Source: Novosphingobium percolationis (lineage in GTDB: Bacteria > Pseudomonadota > Alphaproteobacteria > Sphingomonadales > Sphingomonadaceae). Taken from it: DNA of 64,000 nucleotides. How positions within the stretch are numbered: position 1 is the first letter of the stretch; each line of letters opens with the position of its first letter. Location of the stretch: assembly GCF_020179425.1 (NCBI RefSeq), contig NZ_JAILYM010000004.1, forward strand, positions 248,001 to 312,000. The letters are read 5' to 3'. Shown piece after piece: positions 1 to 7,762 of the stretch. The notes under the pieces are model-generated. The model worked only from the letters and a program-made list of their open reading frames with translations. It had not been told where the DNA came from and did no database searches. The position numbers and the translations under genes were made by a program.

Positions 1-1547
1 GCTACCTGAACTCGGTGGAAGACAGCCTTGAAGGCATCGTCGGCACCTGGAACGAGAACGTCTGGCTCGCCAGCCGGGGCGGCGGCATCGGCACCTATTG
101 GGGCCAGGTGCGCGGCATCGGCGAGAGCGTCGGCCTCAACGGCAAGACCAGCGGCATCATCCCCTTCGTCCGCGTGATGGACAGCCTCACGCTCGCCATC
201 AGCCAGGGCTCGCTGCGCCGTGGTTCGGCCGCGTGCTACCTCGACGTCTCGCACCCGGAAATCGAGGAGTTCCTCGAAATCCGCAAGCCGTCAGGCGACT
301 TCAACCGCAAGGCGCTGAACCTCCACCACGGCGTGCTGCTCACCGACGAGTTCATGGAAGCGGTGCGCGACGGCGCCGAATTTGCCCTGCGCAGCCCCAA
401 GGACGGCTCGGTGCGCGGCAAGGTCGATGCCCGCAGCCTGTTCCAGAAGCTGGTCGAAACCCGCCTCGCCACGGGTGAGCCCTACATCGTGTTCAACGAC
501 ACGGTGAACCGCACGATGCCCAAGCATCACCGCGATCTCGGGCTCAAGGTCTCGACCTCGAACCTGTGTTCGGAAATCACCCTGCCCACGGGTCGCGATC
601 ACCTCGGCAACGACCGCACCGCGGTGTGCTGCCTGTCCTCGCTGAACCTCGAAACCTGGGACGAGTGGAACGGCGACAAGCAGTTCATCGAGGACGTGCT
701 ACGCTTCCTCGACAACGTGCTGCAGGACTACATCGACCGCGCGCCGCCCGAAATGGCCCGCGCCAAGTATTCGGCCATGCGCGAACGCAGCGTCGGCATG
801 GGCGTGATGGGCTTCCACTCCTTCCTGCAGAAGAAGGGCATCGCGTTTGAATCCGCGATGGCCAAGGCGTGGAACCTCAAGATGTTCCGCCACGTCGCCG
901 CCAAGGCGGACGAAGCCTCGCTGCTGCTGGCGCAGGAACGCGGGCCTTGCCCCGATGCCGCCGACATGGGCGTGATGCAGCGCTTCTCCTGCAAGATGGC
1001 GATCGCGCCCACCGCGTCGATCTCGATCATCTGCGGCGGCACCAGCGCCTGCATCGAGCCGATCCCGGCCAACATCTACACGCACAAGACCCTGTCGGGC
1101 TCGTTCGTGGTCAAGAACGAATACCTCGAAAAGCTGCTGCAGCAGAAGTCGAAGGATTCCACCAACGTGTGGAACTCGATCCTCGAACGCGGCGGCTCGG
1201 TCCAGCACCTCGATTTCCTGAGCCCGGAAGAAAAGGCGATCTTCAAGACCAGCTTCGAGATCGACCAGCGCTGGCTGCTCGAATTCGCGGCCGATCGCAC
1301 GCCCTACATCGACCAGGCGCAGTCGCTGAACCTCTACATTCCGGCAGACGTCGACAAGTGGGACCTGCTGATGCTCCACTTCCAGGCGTGGGAAAAGGGC
1401 ATCAAGAGCCTCTATTACCTGCGCTCGAAGTCGGTGCAGCGCGCAGGGTTCGCCGGCGGCGTCGAAGCGGACAACACCGCCAGCGCGCCCGTCATCGAAC
1501 TCGCCGCCAGCCCGACCGACTACGAGGAATGCCTCGCTTGCCAGTGA
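1..1547 (+). CDS. nrdA: Ribonucleoside-diphosphate reductase, large (alpha) subunit, 5'-truncated
   Basis: Class Ia ribonucleotide reductase catalytic subunit, which reduces NDPs to dNDPs with NrdB. The reading frame is open from the first bases of the window, so the N-terminus (including any ATP-cone) lies outside; about 514 residues are visible. The active-site pattern NLCSEI (Asn-x-Cys-x-Glu triad) is present, as are the redox cysteine contexts RRGSAACYLD and VCCLSSLNL and the finger-loop segment PTASISIICGGTSACIEP. The C-terminus ends in CLACQ, the swinging CxxC pair that re-reduces the active site. nrdB lies about 1.5 kb downstream on the same strand rather than directly adjacent. Confidence 0.97.
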   Translation, partial: YLNSVEDSLEGIVGTWNENVWLASRGGGIGTYWGQVRGIGESVGLNGKTSGIIPFVRVMDSLTLAISQGSLRRGSAACYLDVSHPEIEEFLEIRKPSGDFNRKALNLHHGVLLTDEFMEAVRDGAEFALRSPKDGSVRGKVDARSLFQKLVETRLATGEPYIVFNDTVNRTMPKHHRDLGLKVSTSNLCSEITLPTGRDHLGNDRTAVCCLSSLNLETWDEWNGDKQFIEDVLRFLDNVLQDYIDRAPPEMARAKYSAMRERSVGMGVMGFHSFLQKKGIAFESAMAKAWNLKMFRHVAAKADEASLLLAQERGPCPDAADMGVMQRFSCKMAIAPTASISIICGGTSACIEPIPANIYTHKTLSGSFVVKNEYLEKLLQQKSKDSTNVWNSILERGGSVQHLDFLSPEEKAIFKTSFEIDQRWLLEFAADRTPYIDQAQSLNLYIPADVDKWDLLMLHFQAWEKGIKSLYYLRSKSVQRAGFAGGVEADNTASAPVIELAASPTDYEECLACQ

Positions 1548-1580
1548 TGGCAAACGTGGCCCGCTGACACGGGGCGGCGC

Positions 1581-1814
1581 ATGAACATGGCCTATCTGTT
1601 CATGCTGCCGGCCGAGCTGTTCGCGCTGCACTGGGGGTATCGCCAGGTGCGCCTGCGCCAGCCGCCGTTGCGCCCGATGCGGACGCTGCAGCTGGGACAG
1701 CCCGTGACCAACCCCGCCCAAAAGCTCGCGCTGGCCCGCCAACAGGGCTGGATGGCGATCCTGTTCAGTGCCGCCCTGTTGCTGGCTCCGCTCCTGCCGC
1801 TGGCGGAAAAGTGA
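1581..1814 (+). CDS. Small membrane protein, function unknown
   Basis: A 77-aa protein with a hydrophobic N-terminal stretch (residues 3-16) and a C-terminal hydrophobic segment (about residues 59-74), consistent with one or two membrane passes. It starts 34 bp after nrdA on the same strand, so it is probably co-transcribed. I do not recognise a family. The position between nrdA and nrdB looks incidental rather than functional. Confidence 0.6.
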   Translation: MNMAYLFMLPAELFALHWGYRQVRLRQPPLRPMRTLQLGQPVTNPAQKLALARQQGWMAILFSAALLLAPLLPLAEK

Positions 1815-2042
1815 CGACGATGCCGCCCGCCCCCCTGCAAGATACGGCGCCCGGAGCCCTTCCCCCCTCCCCGGCGGGGAGGGACCAGCGCTATCTGCGC
1901 GTGCCCGCCGCCCCGTTACACCCCGCGACACTTCGCGGCTTGCGCGCGCCCGCGACAATCGGCGACAAGACCCCCGCTTGCCTGATCCCAACAAGCGCGG
2001 CTACAACTGCGATCAATTCGCATTATCAAAGGGGATCTCTTC

Positions 2043-2426
2043 ATGCGCAAATGGCACCGCTGGCTTTCGGTGTTCTTCTCGGTGTTCCTGCTGTGGATCG
2101 CGGTCACCGGCGTGCTCAGCCAGATCGTGCCGCTGCTGGGCAGCGCGCCGGAGAAGCCCGCTGCCGAGGCTTCGGCCAAGCCCGCCTTCGTCTGCCCGCC
2201 GGACTACATGTGCCGGCCCAAGCCCAAGCCGGGCGATCCGCGCGCGCTGGTGGGGACGCTGCATCACCTGCATTCAGGCGAAAGCTTCGGTCCGGCAGGC
2301 GTGGTGATCGCCACGCTCTCCGGCTTTGCGATGGTGTTCTTCAGCTTCTCGGGACTGTGGCTCTACATCCAGATGTGGCGCAACCGCGCGAGCCGCAAAC
2401 TCAAGCCCGGCTGGTTCTGGAAGTAG
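2043..2426 (+). CDS. PepSY-type membrane protein (short)
   Basis: A 127-aa protein with an N-terminal membrane helix (about residues 7-30), a Pro/Lys-rich periplasmic stretch with two cysteines (VCPPDYMCRP), and a C-terminal helix (about residues 92-112) ending in a basic tail. The starting motif MRKWHRWLSV and the LHHLHSG segment resemble PepSY-associated transmembrane proteins of the iron-uptake/reductase type, but it is much shorter than those. The start ATG follows AAAGGGGATCTCTTC. A bidirectional terminator follows the stop. Confidence 0.7.
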   Translation: MRKWHRWLSVFFSVFLLWIAVTGVLSQIVPLLGSAPEKPAAEASAKPAFVCPPDYMCRPKPKPGDPRALVGTLHHLHSGESFGPAGVVIATLSGFAMVFFSFSGLWLYIQMWRNRASRKLKPGWFWK

Positions 2427-2493
2427 GCGCTGCTCAAGGTGTGTCCCTGACATCCGTCGGGGGCTTGCCTTCCGGCGACCGGACGCAGAAAAA

Positions 2494-2515
2494 CGCCCCG
2501 TCTTGCGACGGGGCG
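2494..2515. terminator. Bidirectional hairpin terminator
   Basis: Stem CGCCCCGTC / GACGGGGCG with a 4-nt loop, preceded by an A-run on the plus strand. It sits between the convergent PepSY-type gene (plus) and the DUF2171 gene (minus), so it can serve both. Confidence 0.75.
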
Positions 2516-2593
2516 CCTTCCGGCCTCACCAGTTACGACATGGCGCGACCTGGCTCCGAAGGGGACGGAGCTTTGGCACAGGGCGCCAGGCCC

Positions 2594-2902
2594 TCATTCC
2601 TCTTCTTCCATGCCATAGGCGACGTCGCCATTGGCCGAGAGGCGCACCTTGTCGCCCTCCACGCCCGCGACGAGGCCCAGCGAGATGTAATGGTGGTGGC
2701 CTTCGTGGCGGCCCATCCCGCCATCGGCCTTGGTCAGCTTGATGCGCCGTCCATCGACATGGTCGACCGTGCCCACATGCACGCCATCGGCGCCGATCAC
2801 TTCCATGTGCTCGCGGATCTGTTCGCCAATGCCATGCGCCGCGCCGTCGCCCTGCTGGCCCCCACCGGAGGACTGGAACTGTTCCTGCTGGTTCTCGCTC
2901 AT
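2594..2902 (-). CDS. DUF2171-type small protein
   Basis: A 102-aa protein. The core runs from HMEVIGADGVHVGTVDHV to HHYISLGLVAGVEGDKVRLS, the pattern of the DUF2171 family (PRC-barrel-like small proteins of unknown role, common in sphingomonads), with a Gln/Gly-rich N-terminus. The start chosen is the ATG at 2902 because GAGGAG lies just upstream; a longer frame exists but lacks a ribosome site. The C-terminus is acidic (MEEEE). Confidence 0.8.
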   Translation of the reverse strand: MSENQQEQFQSSGGGQQGDGAAHGIGEQIREHMEVIGADGVHVGTVDHVDGRRIKLTKADGGMGRHEGHHHYISLGLVAGVEGDKVRLSANGDVAYGMEEEE

Positions 2903-3115
2903 GGCGTTTCTCCTCGTTGGGAAAGGTCGCGCGCCGCTGACCTGCGCAGCAGCGCCTCTGCCCAACCAATGCGGCCCGGCACCGCCCGTTCCCGCCGCAG
3001 TCGACGACACGGTGGAAAACCGCCTCCGCACGCCTCCCCACGGGGCAGCGCCGCTTTCGCCGCCCGGCCCCGCCCCCTACATTCCCTGTAACCGATTCGC
3101 CCAAGGACCAGCCCG

Positions 3116-4171
3116 ATGCCCCTTCTCGAAGCCCGCAAGACCTACAAGCCCTTCGAATATCCCTGGGCCTACGATTTCTGGAAGCGCCAGCAGCAGATCC
3201 ACTGGATGCCGGAAGAAGTGCCGCTGGGCGAAGATTGCCGCGACTGGGCGCAGAAGATCAGCGAGCACGAACGCAACCTGCTGACGCAGATCTTCCGCTT
3301 CTTCACCCAGGCCGATGTCGAGGTGCAGGATTGCTACCACGAAAAGTACGGCCGCGTGTTCAAGCCGACCGAGGTCAAGATGATGCTCGCTGCCTTCTCC
3401 AACATGGAGACGGTGCACATCGCCGCCTACAGCCACCTGCTTGACACCATCGGCATGCCCGAAAGCGAATACGGCATGTTCCTCGAATACGAGGAGATGA
3501 AGGCCAAGCACGATTACCTGCAGCAGTTCGGCGTCGATACCGACGAAGACATCGCCCGCACCCTCGCCATGTTCGGCGGCTTCACCGAAGGGCTGCAGCT
3601 CTTCGCCAGCTTCGCCATGCTGATGAACTTCCCCCGCTTCAACAAGATGAAGGGCATGGGCCAGATCGTCTCGTGGTCGGTCCGGGATGAATCGCTCCAC
3701 TGCGAAGGCATCACCCGCCTGTTCCACGCCTTCGTCGCCGAACGCGGCTGCCTGACCAAGGCGGTGAAGGAAGACATCATCGATTGCTGCCAGAAGACCG
3801 TGCGACTGGAAGACGCCTTCATCGACCTCGCCTTCGAACAAGGCCCGGTCCCGGGCATGAGCCCGAAGGAAATCAAGCGCTACATCCGCTACATCGCCGA
3901 CTGGCGCCTCGGCCAGCTGGGCTTCCAGCCGATCTACATGATCGAGGACCACCCCCTCCCTTGGCTCGCCCCGCTGCTGAACGGCGTGGAACACGCCAAC
4001 TTCTTCGAAACCCGCGCGACCGAATATTCCAAGGCCGCCACCCGCGGCGACTGGAACACCGTCTGGTCCAGCTTCGACAGCCGCCGCAAGGCCAAGACCG
4101 CCGCCAACGAACCGGTCAGCGAAGAAGCCGACATCGACATGTTCGGCGCGGCGGGGATCGCGGCGGAGTAA
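3116..4171 (+). CDS. nrdB: Ribonucleoside-diphosphate reductase, small (beta) subunit
   Basis: A 351-aa class Ia radical-generating subunit. The di-iron and radical residues can be read directly: D67, E98, H101 and the tyrosyl-radical Y105 in METVHIAAYSH, with later ligands in RDESLHCEG. A normal tyrosine at the radical position argues for the standard Fe-Tyr enzyme rather than a manganese or Tyr-less variant. It supplies the radical to NrdA, whose gene lies upstream beyond three small genes. Confidence 0.97.
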   Translation: MPLLEARKTYKPFEYPWAYDFWKRQQQIHWMPEEVPLGEDCRDWAQKISEHERNLLTQIFRFFTQADVEVQDCYHEKYGRVFKPTEVKMMLAAFSNMETVHIAAYSHLLDTIGMPESEYGMFLEYEEMKAKHDYLQQFGVDTDEDIARTLAMFGGFTEGLQLFASFAMLMNFPRFNKMKGMGQIVSWSVRDESLHCEGITRLFHAFVAERGCLTKAVKEDIIDCCQKTVRLEDAFIDLAFEQGPVPGMSPKEIKRYIRYIADWRLGQLGFQPIYMIEDHPLPWLAPLLNGVEHANFFETRATEYSKAATRGDWNTVWSSFDSRRKAKTAANEPVSEEADIDMFGAAGIAAE

Positions 4172-4216
4172 ACACCACCCTGTCCCACGCGCGCCTGCCC
4201 GCGCCCCCTCTCCACC

Positions 4217-4306
4217 GTCACCCCGGACTTGATCCGGGGGCCCACTTCTGGAGGCTAAGGGAAGGCAGGAAGAGAAGGGATTGATGCGAGGGGGTTACCC
4301 CCTCGC
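4217..4306. repeat. Intergenic palindromic repeats (CCCCGGA-type and GCGAGGGGG-type)
   Basis: Two palindromes lie between nrdB and the next gene: CACCCCGGACTTGATCCGGG-type near 4221-4240, and GCGAGGGGG-TTA-CCCCCTCGC at 4286-4306. Both resemble short repeats scattered through alphaproteobacterial genomes. The 12-mer GATGCGAGGGGG (4283-4294) recurs inverted at 5236-5247, on the other side of the DUF4393 gene. Confidence 0.6.
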
Positions 4307-4326
4307 GCTCCCACAAGGGGATTTCA

Positions 4327-5142
4327 ATGGATATCGCCAGCCAAATTTCGGCAATTGGGTCAGCGGGAGCATTGGCAACCGCTGCATGGAAATCCCCAGA
4401 ACTACTTAAAGAAATATATGGCGATCTAGCGAAACCAGGGGTCCAACAGGTGGGCAAGGCCATAAGCTCAGTTTTAGGCCTTGGCTCGACAATTCTATTG
4501 CCTCTTCGGCTTGCCAATGAGGCAGCCAGACAATTCGAAGTGAAAGCTTTTGAGAGAATAGCTAGGCGCTTTTCCGAGATACCAATAGAACAAATCTGCG
4601 AAGTAGTTCCCGATATTGCCATTCCTCTCCTAGAGAAGATTAGCATAACCTCCGATGAAAATCTTCAATCCATGTTTATAGAGCTTTTAGCCAAAGCCTC
4701 TAATTCAGATGAAGTCTCCAAAGCCCACCCAAGCTTCATCTCAATCATAGCAAATATGACTTCAGACGAAGCCTTTATAATAAAAGATTTACAAAAAACA
4801 AATTTGCACCCCACCATAAATGTACTAAGATTTTCCGAGAACGGTGGATATCGCGTAATTCACCCTTTGATATTTGAAGTTCCAGATGAGGTTGTTTTCT
4901 TGGAAAACATTCCATTCTACCTTACTATCCTGCAATCAAAAGGCCTTATACAAATAGATATGACGCAAGAAATTGCAGATCAAAAACTGTATGACGATCT
5001 AAAATCTGAAATTGATAAAATATATCAAAATGCCCCATACAGAGATTTTCGCCGCTTTCACATACCGGGAGATGTGGTTTTTGAAAAAGGTGTTATAGCG
5101 ATGACACCTTTCGGTGATAGGTTTTTAGAAGCCTGCACTTAG
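4327..5142 (+). CDS. DUF4393 (Abi-alpha type) protein
   Basis: A 271-aa protein whose pattern matches the DUF4393/Abi-alpha family, implicated in abortive infection: a KPGVQQVGKAISSVLG segment, a hydrophobic patch LGLGSTILLPLRLANEA, then IPLLEKISITSDENLQSMFIELLAKA and a C-terminal winged-helix-like part ending TPFGDRFLEA. The composition is strongly AT-rich and uses AT-ending codons, unlike every neighbour, so recent transfer is likely. It has its own ribosome site (AAGGGG). The defence role is from the family; nothing in this window proves it. Confidence 0.8.
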   Translation: MDIASQISAIGSAGALATAAWKSPELLKEIYGDLAKPGVQQVGKAISSVLGLGSTILLPLRLANEAARQFEVKAFERIARRFSEIPIEQICEVVPDIAIPLLEKISITSDENLQSMFIELLAKASNSDEVSKAHPSFISIIANMTSDEAFIIKDLQKTNLHPTINVLRFSENGGYRVIHPLIFEVPDEVVFLENIPFYLTILQSKGLIQIDMTQEIADQKLYDDLKSEIDKIYQNAPYRDFRRFHIPGDVVFEKGVIAMTPFGDRFLEACT

Positions 5143-5824
5143 AATTTAGGGTATATTTATATTTTATTTTGCGAAACTATATAAATAACATTATGATTAT
5201 GCTGCTGTCGCGGCTGGATGTCCCGGGAACGCAAGCCCCCTCGCATCTGCTTCTTCTTCCCGAACCTTGACAAAACAAACCATATAGGTTATACGCCCCG
5301 CCCACGGACCGGGAGCAGGCATGGCCGGCTTCGCCCTCGCTCCTTCGGGGTCAGCCATATGGGCGCAAGCCGATGGGATTGGCCCCGACGCGACCGGCGC
5401 GGGTTTGCGCTTCGCGGGGGCGCTGGATCTTCCAGCGAACAGGGCGTTAAGCCCCAAGTCCCCGGGCAAACCCAGGCCAGAGCAACGGATGTGCGGATGT
5501 GGTGCGGCGGTTCAGCCGCGTGCATGCGCTTCGCGAAGGCCCCGACCGGGCAACGCAGGGGCCAGTATCGCCCCTGCCATCCCCGGTCTCTCCCTTCACG
5601 AACATATCGCTACGGACCGGGCCGCAAGCGAGCCGCCGCCCGGGATCGAGCCGCATGTCTGATCAAGGCTGTGCCGGAACGGAGACAACGCCCCGCCCGG
5701 CCACTCGCCCAACGCGTTACCGCCCTTCCTCGCAGGAGCCATGCAATGGCGCCCGCGCCGGTCGCGCAGGTCCGTTCCCTCAAGGCAAAACGTCCGGGCT
5801 GGCCGCCGGACGATCGGGCGTGCG
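5143..5824. other. Gene-free 680-bp region
   Basis: No convincing coding frame on either strand; the open frames here are GC-driven and have unlikely composition. The first 65 bp are the AT-rich tail of the DUF4393 insertion. From 5236 on, the DNA is GC-rich, with a promoter-like sequence at 5267-5295. An untranslated RNA is possible, but I could not match tmRNA, RNase P RNA or 6S RNA signatures. Confidence 0.5.
5267..5295 (+). promoter_or_regulatory. Sigma-70-like promoter
   Basis: TTGACA, a 17-bp spacer and TATACG reading to the right. No clear gene follows for 500 bp, so the transcript, if any, would be non-coding or would run antisense into the hydrolase gene. Confidence 0.4.
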
Positions 5825-6694
5825 CTACAGCCCCTTGAACAGCGCCAGCATCCGCGCCCACGCCTTTTCCGCCTGCACCGCGTCATAGATCTGCGCATCG
5901 ATCGTGCACCAGCCGTGCTGCGCGGGATAGACTTCCACTTCCGCCGCTCGCCCCGCCGCCCTGGCTGCGGCGCGCAGGGCGTCCTTGTCGCCGGGCGCGC
6001 GTTCGTCGTCGTTCTGGGCGATGGCGAACAGGTAGCTCGCCTGCGTGCGCGCCAGCAGCTTGTGCGGGCTGTCGGGCGTATCGGCCACGAGGTTCGCGCC
6101 ATGGAAGCTCGCCGCCGCGCCCACCCGCGCCGGGTTGGCCACGGCGGTGCGCACGGTGAACGGCCCGCCCATGCAGTATCCCGCAGACCCGATCTTGCGC
6201 GCGGTATCGACCTCGGCCTGCGCATCAAGCCACGCGACGAACGCGCCCGCATCGCGCACCGTGCCTTCGGGCGTGATCGCGGCGATCATCGGCTTGAGCG
6301 TTTCCTGCCCCGCCGGCGTGCGCCATTCGGACAGGCTTTGCAGGATCGGCGCCGCTTGCGAGCGATAGTACTGGTTCACCACCAGCACCGCATAGCCCGC
6401 CGCCGCCAGCCGCGTGCCCATCGTGCGATAGGCATCGCGAAGCCCGGCGATATCGGGCCACATCACCACCGCCGGGTGCCTGCCCGCCTTGGGATACACG
6501 AAGAAGGCATCGGCCTTGCCATCGGGCGTCGTGATGGTCACGGCCCGGCTCGCCGTCGGCAGCGCATCGGGCGCTTCGCGGCCCACGCAGCCGGGCGAAA
6601 CCGCCAGCACCGCCGCGCCCGCGCCCAGCGCGGCGAAACGCCGACGATCCAGCAGGAAGCTTGCCGCATCGCGCTCGGTCAGCTCATCGCACAT
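5825..6694 (-). CDS. Dienelactone hydrolase family protein, Tat-exported lipoprotein
   Basis: A 289-aa alpha/beta hydrolase. The N-terminus has a Tat-like motif (DRRRFAALG) followed by a hydrophobic stretch and a lipobox (VSPGC), so it is probably exported folded and lipid-anchored. The nucleophile motif is GYCMGG (Cys, as in dienelactone hydrolases), with the late histidine in PAQHGW. The start at 6694 is preferred over an upstream frame because GAGGAG precedes it by a normal distance. The true substrate is unknown; family members act on lactones or esters. Confidence 0.85.
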   Translation of the reverse strand: MCDELTERDAASFLLDRRRFAALGAGAAVLAVSPGCVGREAPDALPTASRAVTITTPDGKADAFFVYPKAGRHPAVVMWPDIAGLRDAYRTMGTRLAAAGYAVLVVNQYYRSQAAPILQSLSEWRTPAGQETLKPMIAAITPEGTVRDAGAFVAWLDAQAEVDTARKIGSAGYCMGGPFTVRTAVANPARVGAAASFHGANLVADTPDSPHKLLARTQASYLFAIAQNDDERAPGDKDALRAAARAAGRAAEVEVYPAQHGWCTIDAQIYDAVQAEKAWARMLALFKGL

Positions 6695-6796
6695 CGGTAT
6701 CGCTCCTCGCATCGCTCCGTCGTCGCCCACGATAGCGCCCCTTCGCCCCCTTGCAACGCTGCCCCGATGTTCCGCTTGCTCCCGCGCCGGAACCCT

Positions 6797-6815
6797 TTTA
6801 ACTGATAGGTTAAAC
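6797..6815. promoter_or_regulatory. Operator-like palindrome TTTAACTGATAGGTTAAAC
   Basis: Near-perfect palindrome 14 bp before the SDR start. The half-site TTTAACTGAT recurs at 21651-21669, and a related palindrome is at 21724-21738. Size and symmetry suit a TetR-type repressor, though no such regulator gene lies in the window. Confidence 0.55.
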
Positions 6816-6828
6816 AACCAATCGAGGG

Positions 6829-7671
6829 ATGCGCGTGGCCGACCATATCGCCGGAAAATCGATCGTCATCACCGGCGCCGGGGGCGGCTTCGGCAAGCTC
6901 GTGGCGCAAAAGGCCGCCGCGCTTGGCGCTAAGGTGACGCTGGGCGACATTCAGGGCGAGGCGCTCGACGCCACCGTGGCTGAAATTCGCAGCGCAGGCG
7001 GCACGGCGCAAGGCGTTGTGACCGACGTGACGGACCTCGCCGCGATGAAGGCGCTGGTCGCCGCCGCCGTCACCCACCACGGCGGGATCGACGTCATGGT
7101 CAACAACGCGGGCGTCATGCCGCTGGCGTTCTTCGCCGATCACGGTGCGGCCTACGATGCGTGGGTCCGCTGCATCGACATCAACTTCAAGGGCGTGCTC
7201 AACGGCATGGTCGCGGCCTATGATCCGATGATCGCGGGCGGAAAGGGCCAGGTGATCAACGTCTCGTCGATCTACGGCAATTTTCCCACCGTGGGCGCGG
7301 GCGTCTATGGCGCGACCAAGGCGGCGGTGAACATCCTGGGCGAATCGCTGCGGCTGGAATCGCGCGGAAAGATCAAGGTCACGACGGTGAAGCCCACGGG
7401 CGTTGCCGGCACCGGCCTTGCCGGCACGGTCGTCAACATGGACGGCCTTGCGGGCATCCTCGGCCTCAACGCTGCCGAAGCCAACGCGGTGTTCGCGCAG
7501 ATGGCCGACGGTTCGATCGACCCGGCGCGGCTGAACCCCGAAAACATCGACTACGCCAATCTCGAACCGCGCTTCATCGCGGACGCGGTGATCCATGCCA
7601 TCGACCAGCCGTGGGGCGTCTCGATCGGCGAGATCACCGTGCGCGGCGCGGGCGACTACTACATGCTGTGA
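6829..7671 (+). CDS. SDR family NAD(P)-dependent oxidoreductase
   Basis: A 280-aa short-chain dehydrogenase. The cofactor motif is TGAGGGFGK (residues 17-25), followed by NNAG and the catalytic SSIYGNF...YGATKAA with the Tyr-x3-Lys pair. It lies 91 bp upstream of a PQQ alcohol dehydrogenase on the same strand, so a shared alcohol or hydroxy-compound oxidation pathway is plausible. An operator-like palindrome precedes the start. Confidence 0.92.
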   Translation: MRVADHIAGKSIVITGAGGGFGKLVAQKAAALGAKVTLGDIQGEALDATVAEIRSAGGTAQGVVTDVTDLAAMKALVAAAVTHHGGIDVMVNNAGVMPLAFFADHGAAYDAWVRCIDINFKGVLNGMVAAYDPMIAGGKGQVINVSSIYGNFPTVGAGVYGATKAAVNILGESLRLESRGKIKVTTVKPTGVAGTGLAGTVVNMDGLAGILGLNAAEANAVFAQMADGSIDPARLNPENIDYANLEPRFIADAVIHAIDQPWGVSIGEITVRGAGDYYML

Positions 7672-7762
7672 CAGATCGCGCCGGAAAGGCGCGGCGGAAC
7701 AATTTGACCGGACGCCAATTCAACGGGGTGGGCGACCGGAACGGATGGAGAGGATCCGAACG

